A DNA stretch of 5,629 nucleotides from Chthoniobacter flavus (GTDB taxonomy: Bacteria > Verrucomicrobiota > Verrucomicrobiia > Chthoniobacterales > Terrimicrobiaceae), in contig CAMBAQ010000124.1 of the NCBI GenBank assembly GCA_945863785.1, positions 1-5,629 on the forward strand, written 5' to 3'. The stretch's first letter is position 1. The number at the start of each line of letters is the position of its first letter. Below, piece by piece: positions 1-5,075 of the stretch. The position numbers and the translations under genes were made by a program. Under the pieces are notes generated by a model. The model did not search any database and was not told where the DNA came from. It was given only the letters and a program-made list of their open reading frames with translations.

Positions 1-410
1 GTTTTTTGTGACAAGGCGGGCTTTGAAGGACGGGCAGCGACCGATCTGGGTTTACTCGGTGGGCGTGACACAGGGGTTGGCTCTACTTTGGGTTGCGGAG
101 TTGCTTCCGGAGCAGGTTTTTCAAATTCCGGAAGTTTATCAGAGGCGACTACTGGAATAGGCTCGGGCTCAGTGCCAGGCGATTCTAACTCGGACGTGGG
201 CGGTGGGGGTTGCAAAGTTTCTGTAGATTCCAGAGGCGACTCGACGAGCGAGACCTCGACGCTCCCCTCCTCTCCATCAAAAACGTGAATCATTGTAGGA
301 GAAAGCTTCCACCCAAAGAGGAGCCAAACGTGCAAAGTAATGGCAAGCGCCGCACACACTCCAAAACGGGTCGATTTTTTGGAAAGCAACACGAGAGAAG
401 GGAAGCCCAT
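1..410 (-). CDS. tonB: TonB-like energy transducer, C-terminus beyond window edge
   Basis: The reading frame is open from the ATG at 410 to the window edge (136 complete codons). It shows the typical TonB layout: a short cytoplasmic N-terminus with basic residues (KKSTR, residues 11-15), one membrane segment at about residues 16-33, and a long Pro/Glu/Lys-rich periplasmic linker (QPPPP at 67-71, EPEPIP at 81-86, then alternating PKVEPTP and RPPSKP). The C-terminal domain that contacts the receptor TonB box lies outside the window. The membrane segment has a histidine (H27), as in Escherichia coli TonB, but alanine replaces the serine of the SxxxH pattern. The ATG follows the exbD stop by 4 bases (TGATTTGATG) with no clear Shine-Dalgarno site, so translation is probably coupled. 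By family knowledge it links ExbB/ExbD to the outer-membrane receptor. The call rests on composition, topology and neighbours, because the diagnostic domain is not visible. Confidence 0.8.
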   Translation of the reverse strand, partial: MGFPSLVLLSKKSTRFGVCAALAITLHVWLLFGWKLSPTMIHVFDGEEGSVEVSLVESPLESTETLQPPPPTSELESPGTEPEPIPVVASDKLPEFEKPAPEATPQPKVEPTPVSRPPSKPRSVAARPSKPALSQK

Positions 411-414
411 CAAA

Positions 415-831
415 TCAGCGTTTGGGAATCGGCGTTGTAGCAAAGGCGACCTTCGTGATGCCGAGTTTGCGGGTTTCATCAAGGAAGCCAATAGCAAGAC
501 CAAGACGGGCATTCTCGTCGCCATTGATCAAAATTCGCAAATCCGGATCAGCCTCTTTGAGAATACGAATCTGAGCAAAAAGGGCCTCCTGCGAAAGTTC
601 AACTTTATTCAGATACATTTGTCCCGTCTCGGAAAGAGTCACCATGGTGTGCTCTTTGTTTTCTTGGGCCTGACCTGTGGATGCACGAGGAACTACGACC
701 GGGATCCCTTGGTGCTTCACCATCGAGAGTGAGACCATCACAAACGTTGCCAGCAAAAAAAAGATGATATCAATGAGAGGAACAATCTCAATGCGGGCAC
801 GGCGCTTTTCACGAAACCTCGGAATATTCAT
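415..831 (-). CDS. exbD: ExbD/TolR-family biopolymer transport protein
   Basis: This 138-residue protein has the normal ExbD length and topology: a basic cytoplasmic N-terminus (RFREKRRARIE), one membrane helix at about residues 18-38, and a periplasmic domain. The helix carries the family-defining aspartate, D21 in PLIDIIFFLLATF, equivalent to the proton-carrying Asp25 of E. coli ExbD. The periplasmic part holds the recognisable LRILINGDENARLG segment (98-111), matching the usual 'v.i.aD..v.yg' stretch. It ends with a short basic tail (PKR). The ATG at 831 lies 6 bases after the exbB stop, and the TGA is 4 bases before tonB. Next to a TonB-type protein and a TonB-dependent receptor, ExbD is more likely than TolR. 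It would form the inner-membrane motor with the adjacent ExbB. Confidence 0.92.
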   Translation of the reverse strand: MNIPRFREKRRARIEIVPLIDIIFFLLATFVMVSLSMVKHQGIPVVVPRASTGQAQENKEHTMVTLSETGQMYLNKVELSQEALFAQIRILKEADPDLRILINGDENARLGLAIGFLDETRKLGITKVAFATTPIPKR

Positions 832-837
832 GGCGAC

Positions 838-1431
838 CTAGGATTTGAGGTGAATCTCAATATGACTCGCCGCGTCCTGCATTTCGAGGCGCGCTTCTTC
901 TTCCCGGGAATTCAAATAATTAAAGGGCAACAGTCCGGTGATAGCGATACCGAGCCCATAGGCAGTCGCAATGAGCGCCTCCGCGATGCCTCCGGTGATG
1001 GCGGAGGGCGCTCCGAGTTCCGATCCGCCCAGCATATCGAAACTGCGAATCATTCCGGTCACAGTGCCCAGCAAACCTAGTAATGGAGCCAAAGTGATCG
1101 CTGTATCCAGAATCGTGAGTCCGCGATGGAAGCGCTTGAGTTCCCAATTGGCAGCCCGCAGCATCGCTTCGCTGAAGGATTTCTCACGATGAGTGAGCGC
1201 GTAGGTGACGGCTCTTACAACAAAATCCTTCGACTCTCCGCCAATGCGTGAGGCTTGATCGAGATGGCCCTTTTCTATCTGAGTCAGGATCTCCCCCACC
1301 ACTCTCTCATCTCGATTTTTTCTTTCGATAACGATGAAAAGAAAGCGCTCGATAACGACGGCGAGAACAACAACGGAAACGGCGAGCAATGGCCACATAA
1401 TGGGACCGCCTTTATGAAATATTTCGATCAT
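838..1431 (-). CDS. exbB: ExbB/TolQ/MotA-family proton channel protein
   Basis: This is a 197-residue inner-membrane protein with three membrane segments at about residues 10-34, 108-130 and 148-172. The cytoplasmic loop between the first two is charged. The signature stretch APLLGLLGTVTGMI (115-128) and the third helix EALIATAYGLGIAI (151-164) match the pore-lining helices of ExbB/TolQ, with threonines T123 and T156 in the expected positions. It starts GGPIMWPLLAVSV after a short N-terminus, as in many compact ExbB proteins of about 200 residues, without the long signal-like extension of E. coli ExbB-type TonB systems. With ExbD it forms the proton-driven motor that powers TonB. It lies 11 bases after the PepSY gene and 6 bases before exbD, within one operon. 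No good Shine-Dalgarno site is visible. Confidence 0.93.
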   Translation of the reverse strand: MIEIFHKGGPIMWPLLAVSVVVLAVVIERFLFIVIERKNRDERVVGEILTQIEKGHLDQASRIGGESKDFVVRAVTYALTHREKSFSEAMLRAANWELKRFHRGLTILDTAITLAPLLGLLGTVTGMIRSFDMLGGSELGAPSAITGGIAEALIATAYGLGIAITGLLPFNYLNSREEEARLEMQDAASHIEIHLKS

Positions 1432-1442
1432 GGCAATGGGTG

Positions 1443-2138
1443 CTAACGGCGGCGGGTGTAGAAAAAGAGAAAAACTCCGGCGAGCGCGACCAGCGAGGCT
1501 CCGCCGGTCACAGTGACCATCGCGATATCACGCGCCATCCTGTTCGGAATGAATGCAAACTTGTGGAAGTTCATGAAAATGTTCGCCTCAAACTGCATCT
1601 TATCATTCGTGTATCGTGTCACGCTTCCTGTCGTGGTGCTCACATAAACCCGTGTCCCCTCCCCATCACTGCTATCGAAGCGATACACCGGCAGCACACG
1701 AAAGATGTTCACGTATTCGTTATTGAAGGACGTCAAATAATCGGTCTTTTGAACCTTGGCTCCGCCAAGAAAGCCCTCAGCGATTTCCGCTCCGTACTTT
1801 TCATCCTGTGAGGGATCGAATCGTCCGTCCACCGAGTTGACATAGGCGGGAACAGGTGCGGAGCCATAAATTTGATACCATGGATCTCCACCAATCATTC
1901 GCAGATTGATGGCGCCTACTTGTCCAAAATCCGCCCCAAGCTTTTTCATGGCTTCAGCGGCTCCGATGTGGATCGCAGAGGGATCGAGAAAATGCCCGGT
2001 CGGCTTAACCGCTGGGGGAGGCGGTTGTTTATGAGCCATGAGAGTGTGAACCACTCCGCTTAAGGAGGAAGCCAGTATGCTCAGGCTGAAGATCAGTCCG
2101 AGCCAACGGTGAATGCGGCGAATAGTAGAAGTTTTCAT
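1443..2138 (-). CDS. PepSY-type inner-membrane protein, two membrane segments
   Basis: This 231-residue protein begins with the PepSY-associated membrane helix pattern IRRIHRWLGLIF (6-17), with the helix at about 13-34. It has a periplasmic region of about 165 residues and a second helix at about 203-227, ending in a cytoplasmic FFYTRRR tail. The periplasmic region contains PepSY-like features: DPSAIHIGAAEAMKKLG (52-68), and LPVYRF (149-154) followed by TRVYVSTTTGSVTRYT (162-177). The usual PiuB-type PepSY_TM proteins have about four helices and 370-500 residues, so this is a short form. Such proteins often neighbour TonB-dependent receptors for iron or copper and are suspected to help reduce or release the metal. 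That role is inference here. The histidines at both membrane borders (HRW at 10-12, FHKF at 191-194) could bind haem or metal. The ATG overlaps the receptor stop by one base (TAATG), indicating translational coupling. Confidence 0.75.
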   Translation of the reverse strand: MKTSTIRRIHRWLGLIFSLSILASSLSGVVHTLMAHKQPPPPAVKPTGHFLDPSAIHIGAAEAMKKLGADFGQVGAINLRMIGGDPWYQIYGSAPVPAYVNSVDGRFDPSQDEKYGAEIAEGFLGGAKVQKTDYLTSFNNEYVNIFRVLPVYRFDSSDGEGTRVYVSTTTGSVTRYTNDKMQFEANIFMNFHKFAFIPNRMARDIAMVTVTGGASLVALAGVFLFFYTRRR

Positions 2139-4324
2139 TACCAGAGATATTCCATGCCAACGTAAAATCCACGACCTTCGCCTGGAAGGAACTGCGCCAC
2201 GTCCAGCCCTCTGGCGTTAGCGACCACTCCCGATGTGGCTGTGTATGTTGTATCGATCATATTTTTTACCTCGAAGTAGGCGGAAAGGCCGTGCTTGGTC
2301 CGCCAACCGATCTTCGCGCCAAGGAGAGCGTAGCTATCGGTAAAGACGGTGCCTTGAGAATCGATGCTGTATCCGACAGGTACGTATTCGAGATTTGGCC
2401 CGATGTAGAAGCCACACGGATGCTCGTAGAGGAGTTCTGCACGGAGGTAATGCTCTGGAATTCCTGGAAGCATGTTGGATCCGTAGATCGCGTCATTACT
2501 ATAGCAGAAGTTATTCCAAAGATAATTCACACGCAGAAGAAGGCGGTCGAAATTTGGCTTTTCCGATGAAACCTCGCTATGAAAGCTTTTTTCCTTTGTC
2601 GCGGAGTGTGTGAAAATGTCGTAAAAGACATCCCAGTTGAAGGCAAACTCAATCCCTTGATGCGTTGTATTGTCGGCATTCACCGTTTGGTTAAGACCAG
2701 GCGCGACTTCGTACTCGAGCAACTCGTTCTCCAGCCAACTGTAGTAGTAGCACAAATCCCAAGTGAAATGCGTGTATCGACCACGTGTACCGATTTCGAC
2801 AGTTGTTCCTGTCTGAGCGTCCAACTGCACAAGACCGCTCCCGCCATTGCCTGCATCCGCCAACTCGCCAAAGGAAGGTGGCTCGAAGCAGCGACTCGCA
2901 TCAGCAAAGATCTGGACTTGTGAAACGGGTTCGTAAATGACTCCCACTTTCGGACTAAATCCCCACCAATTTTGCGAGTCGCTATTATCAGGACCGACGG
3001 GAAAATTATCTGAATTTGTGCGCTCCACATAGTTCACTTGGGAGCCTGCACAAAGAGCCCATTGCGGCGAAATCCAGAATTGCTCGAGCGCATAGGCATC
3101 GAGATTCAGGGCGAATTGGGCGCTATCCGCAAATTGAGCCCCGCGCTGACCGAAGACATTTTCATACCGACTGTCTTGGACATATCCCCAAGTTGGAGAA
3201 AGCCCGAAGATGAAATTGTTTTTGTGACCAAAAAGATCCGCCGTATAATCATTGCGGGCCCCAACGCCAAAATCATTCGTCAACTGAGTGATCTCAAAAA
3301 GAATTGGATGATCAAGATCTTTTCTGGACCAGAATGCACTCAAGCTAAGCCGGTTGTCGTCGGTCTGCCATGTCGTCTTATTCGCGATGCGTAGAAGATT
3401 AAAATCTCGCTTCCAATCGCTGGTGACATAATCGAACCGGGCCACAGGTTGAAAATCCCTCAGAAATTCCGGAACCCGTGCTGCCTGCGTGGCATCCTGC
3501 TCCATCTGCGCCTTGGTGAGATTGCCGGGCAACTCGGAATCCGAGAGTACGTAGGCAAAATAAAACCGAGTTTCGAGTTCAGGATTAAAACGGTAGCCGA
3601 CATTGGTAAAGAGCCGCAGATTATTCTGCTCGCTGTGAACACGGTATCCGCCTTGAGACAGGAATGACAAGCTGGCGTAGTAATCGACTGGACCAACGAC
3701 GTCGCCCGCTGCCAACTGCGCATGGTAGGTCTCATAGCTTCCGTAATCAAACCGAGCAGTGAAACGTGGAGCATCGTATCCCGTGAAGGAAACGAAATTC
3801 ACCGCTCCCCCGAGCGTCGTGGCTCCATATTCCAAGCCATTTGAGCCACGAAAAACCTCTACGGCTTTCGAAGCAAGGGGTTCGATGGCTTGAAAGTCAA
3901 AACTACCATCGGCCAGATTGATTGGCACACCGTCTTGGAGCAGCTTCAGTCCGCGTCCGTGAAACGTCCTCTGGAGTCCCGATCCACGAATGGAAATGCG
4001 AGATTCCTCTGAGCCAAATCGGGGTTGGATGAAGACGCCCGGCGCGTAATCCAACGCATCTTTCACCGTGGTAGCGCGTCCTCCTTTATAGGTTTCGGCA
4101 TCGATGATTTCTGCCGCCCCTGGGATTTGTTCCATTTTCTCTCTCAGAGATGAGATGGAGGGATTGGTGAGAGATTCGGGCTTTGCTGAAACGACCGTCT
4201 CAGGGAGCACCTGTGGTGCAGACGGCTCTGGCGTCGGGGTCGGGGTTGGAGTAGATTGCGCTAATCCCAGCGTAACGCAGGAAATTAGAGCTAATATATA
4301 AGCAAGTAGTTTTTTGTAAGTCAT
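2138..4324 (-). CDS. TonB-dependent outer-membrane receptor, substrate unknown
   Basis: This 728-residue protein has all parts of a TonB-dependent transporter. A signal peptide covers about residues 1-22 (basic MTYKK, hydrophobic core, probable cleavage near LGLA/QS). A Thr/Pro run follows (TPTPTPTP, 25-32), then a candidate TonB box ETVVS (42-46). The plug domain spans about 65-180 and includes ISIRGSG (110-116), LLQDGVPINLADG (128-140) and LEYGATTLGGAVNFV (164-178). The remainder is rich in alternating aromatic strands typical of a 22-stranded barrel and ends in YLW, an aromatic C-terminus of the kind used for outer-membrane insertion. Neighbouring ExbB/ExbD/TonB and PepSY genes support energised import of a metal complex. 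The plug style recalls siderophore, metallophore or ferric-citrate type receptors, but no motif visible here fixes the substrate. The ATG at 4324 gives a clean signal peptide, although no clear Shine-Dalgarno precedes it. Confidence 0.9.
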   Translation of the reverse strand: MTYKKLLAYILALISCVTLGLAQSTPTPTPTPEPSAPQVLPETVVSAKPESLTNPSISSLREKMEQIPGAAEIIDAETYKGGRATTVKDALDYAPGVFIQPRFGSEESRISIRGSGLQRTFHGRGLKLLQDGVPINLADGSFDFQAIEPLASKAVEVFRGSNGLEYGATTLGGAVNFVSFTGYDAPRFTARFDYGSYETYHAQLAAGDVVGPVDYYASLSFLSQGGYRVHSEQNNLRLFTNVGYRFNPELETRFYFAYVLSDSELPGNLTKAQMEQDATQAARVPEFLRDFQPVARFDYVTSDWKRDFNLLRIANKTTWQTDDNRLSLSAFWSRKDLDHPILFEITQLTNDFGVGARNDYTADLFGHKNNFIFGLSPTWGYVQDSRYENVFGQRGAQFADSAQFALNLDAYALEQFWISPQWALCAGSQVNYVERTNSDNFPVGPDNSDSQNWWGFSPKVGVIYEPVSQVQIFADASRCFEPPSFGELADAGNGGSGLVQLDAQTGTTVEIGTRGRYTHFTWDLCYYYSWLENELLEYEVAPGLNQTVNADNTTHQGIEFAFNWDVFYDIFTHSATKEKSFHSEVSSEKPNFDRLLLRVNYLWNNFCYSNDAIYGSNMLPGIPEHYLRAELLYEHPCGFYIGPNLEYVPVGYSIDSQGTVFTDSYALLGAKIGWRTKHGLSAYFEVKNMIDTTYTATSGVVANARGLDVAQFLPGEGRGFYVGMEYLW
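4229..4252 (-). repeat. Hexanucleotide repeat encoding Thr-Pro, four copies
   Basis: Four imperfect copies of a six-base unit (ACTCCA / ACCCCG / ACCCCG / ACGCCA when read on the minus strand) encode TPTPTPTP just after the receptor signal peptide. Such a run is a flexible spacer between the cleavage site and the TonB box. It can change length by slippage in multiples of two residues without breaking the frame. Confidence 0.6.
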
Positions 4325-4398
4325 ATAGGTGTTTTTTTAATTGAAAGAAGAGAGGCAAACCACACGTGGGTTAATGCCAGTTAGAAAAAGTCGAAATT

Positions 4399-4412
4399 CC
4401 CGCAATGGCGGG
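4399..4412 (-). other. GC-rich hairpin in the receptor upstream region
   Basis: CCCGC and GCGGG form a perfect five-base stem around a four-base loop. On the minus-strand transcript it is followed by AATTTCGACTTTTT, an interrupted U-rich stretch, so it could act as a weak terminator or attenuator ahead of the receptor, or as an mRNA-stabilising end. The T-tract is not directly adjacent to the stem, which lowers confidence in a terminator role. Confidence 0.35.
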
Positions 4413-4423
4413 CAACGACATCG

Positions 4424-4441
4424 AATCCTAGAATCAGGATT
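4424..4441. other. Perfect six-base inverted repeat, AATCCT / AGGATT
   Basis: AATCCT and AGGATT flank the six-base loop AGAATC. It lies between the terminator-like hairpin at 4446-4466 and the GC-rich hairpin at 4399-4412. No T-tract follows on the minus strand, so it is not itself a terminator. It could be part of a structured leader of the receptor mRNA or a protein-binding site. Short inverted repeats of this size also arise by chance. Confidence 0.3.
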
Positions 4442-4445
4442 TTAG

Positions 4446-4466
4446 AAAAAAATTAGCCGAGGGCTA
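4446..4466 (-). terminator. Possible intrinsic terminator or attenuator after the PCxxC gene
   Basis: On the minus strand TAGCC-CTC-GGCTA forms a five-base stem with a tight three-base loop, followed by A and then seven consecutive T. The stem overlaps the stop codon of the PCxxC gene (TAA at 4455-4453). Shape and position fit an intrinsic terminator. The short stem suggests incomplete termination, so it may set the ratio of PCxxC mRNA to receptor-operon mRNA. No convincing separate promoter for the receptor was found between it and 4324, which favours readthrough. Confidence 0.45.
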
Positions 4467-4842
4467 CAATGAGAACCGGCTGCGGAGGTTCCTGACTGCG
4501 AGACCGAGACGCCTCATCAGACGGATGCGGGTAACTGAAATCTTGGAGAAACGGCGTTTTGACATCAAAAGATAAGGCCAGACACACGCCTTCGATTTTT
4601 TTGTCCCCTTTGACGGATTGGGGAATTTTGGATTGGTCCTGCTGTCCGGCGTCAACGGCCTTACAAAGCTTACAGGGGGCCGAGCCATTAAATGTCATCG
4701 CGACACCCTCAATGATGCCGGATTTTAGGGAATACTCGATGAGCATATTCGTCCAAGCAACCGACTGGAGCACGAAAAGGTGCCCGCCGGCGATGGCGAA
4801 CATCGCGCAAAAAAGCATGGCAAATCCCAAATTTCGTATCAT
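4453..4842 (-). CDS. Small membrane-anchored PCxxC-motif protein, function unknown
   Basis: This 129-residue protein has one hydrophobic segment at about residues 4-26, acting as signal or anchor, followed by a periplasmic part. That part carries a PCKLC motif (56-60) after AMTFNGSAP. The C-terminal region is polar, with a Ser/Arg/Glu/Pro stretch, and ends in a hydrophobic VLIVALG. A third later cysteine (C87) is present. Short proteins with a 'GxxPCxLCxxI' pattern next to TonB-dependent receptors are familiar to me from Verrucomicrobia-like genomes, but I cannot name a family. The CxxC pair could bind a metal or be redox-active. This is inference. I chose the ATG at 4842 over the TTG at 4854 because the predicted transcript would begin near 4858, leaving too short a leader for the TTG. 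Neither start has a clear Shine-Dalgarno. It is the first gene of the minus-strand cluster. Confidence 0.65.
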   Translation of the reverse strand: MIRNLGFAMLFCAMFAIAGGHLFVLQSVAWTNMLIEYSLKSGIIEGVAMTFNGSAPCKLCKAVDAGQQDQSKIPQSVKGDKKIEGVCLALSFDVKTPFLQDFSYPHPSDEASRSRSQEPPQPVLIVALG

Positions 4843-4864
4843 TGATCGAGGCAAAGCGGTGGCG

Positions 4865-4894
4865 ATTATGAAAGAAAATGATCGATCATGTCAA
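4865..4894 (-). promoter_or_regulatory. Strong sigma70-like promoter of the minus-strand cluster
   Basis: Read on the minus strand, TTGACA (4894-4889, perfect -35) is separated by 18 bases from CATAAT (4870-4865, five of six matches to the -10). Transcription would start near 4858, about 15 bases before the ATG at 4842. It is the best promoter match I found in the intergenic regions and points straight into the PCxxC-receptor-ExbBD-TonB cluster. Confidence 0.65.
4878..4889. promoter_or_regulatory. Perfect 12-base palindrome, candidate operator
   Basis: ATGATCGATCAT is a perfect palindrome touching the last base of the -35 box and filling the upstream part of the spacer, an ideal place for a repressor to block RNA polymerase. 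The half-site with its flank, GAAAATGAT, matches eight of nine bases of the Fur half-site GATAATGAT. However, the two halves are separated by two bases rather than one, and the right flank matches poorly. A metal-responsive repressor would fit the gene content, but its identity is not shown. The site also contains two adjacent GATC sequences. Confidence 0.5.
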
Positions 4895-4929
4895 ACAGAT
4901 TTCACCAAGCGGGCAGGTGCACTTTGCTG

Positions 4930-4959
4930 TTGAATTGGCTTAATTTTAGTGTGCATAGT
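4930..4959 (+). promoter_or_regulatory. Weak candidate promoter for the plus-strand gene
   Basis: TTGAAT (4930-4935) and CATAGT (4954-4959) are 18 bases apart in an AT-rich stretch upstream of the plus-strand leader ORF and gene. Each box has four of six consensus bases, so this is the best available guess rather than a firm assignment. Confidence 0.22.
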
Positions 4960-4967
4960 TCAAATCT

Positions 4968-4985
4968 CACCTCCCTCAAAAGGTG
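4968..4985 (+). promoter_or_regulatory. Hairpin that could hide a Shine-Dalgarno-like AGGTG
   Basis: CACCT (4968-4972) and AGGTG (4981-4985) are complementary across an eight-base loop. AGGTG is the ribosome-binding-like sequence ahead of the ATG at 4992, with 6-8 bases of spacing. CACCTCC, at the left arm, matches the anti-Shine-Dalgarno end of 16S rRNA. Pairing would mask the ribosome site of the leader ORF. The stem is only five bases, so it would need another factor or a longer fold to be effective. Confidence 0.3.
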
Positions 4986-4991
4986 TTTCTT

Positions 4992-5075
4992 ATGTTTAAA
5001 AACCTCATGAAGGTGAACAGGACTTCACTCGCAGTTGTTTTCTATACGCGTCCTTGCGCTGATCTCTGTGCGTAA
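4992..5075 (+). CDS. Possible 27-residue leader peptide
   Basis: A short ORF opens with ATG at 4992, has an AGGTG ribosome-site candidate, and ends with TAA at 5073-5075. It overlaps the GTG start of the next gene (5068) by eight bases. The product starts MFKNLMKVNRTSLAVVF and ends in a Cys-containing tail (PCADLCA). The overlap and the lack of any Shine-Dalgarno at the GTG suggest that translation of the larger gene may depend on this ORF. It could equally be a chance ORF. The peptide resembles nothing I recognise, and no amino-acid run typical of attenuator leaders is present. Confidence 0.3.
   Translation: MFKNLMKVNRTSLAVVFYTRPCADLCA

Noticed and set aside
340..732. Plus-strand ORF of 130 codons across exbD
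   Set aside because: It is the antisense frame of exbD and the tonB start, and the minus-strand products are clearly recognisable.
4276..4287. Lipobox-like LISC (residues 13-16) in the receptor signal peptide
   Set aside because: The pattern fits a lipobox loosely, but the hydrophobic stretch continues past the cysteine to a normal LGLA/Q cleavage site, and TonB-dependent receptors are usually not lipoproteins.
4357..4372. CACGTG core within AACCACACGTGGGTT upstream of the receptor
   Set aside because: The arms are only partly complementary around the core, and no promoter elements are placed to make it an operator. It is likely chance.
4559..4933. Plus-strand ORF of 124 codons across the PCxxC gene
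   Set aside because: It runs opposite the PCxxC gene and through the operon promoter. Its product lacks any signal, domain or compositional pattern of a real protein.
4891..4956. Minus-strand 21-codon ORF (MHTKIKPIQQQ...) preceded by GGGAGG
   Set aside because: The GGAGG lies 13 bases from the ATG, too far for a normal ribosome site. The stop codon sits inside the -35 box of the operon promoter, and no upstream promoter for it is evident.
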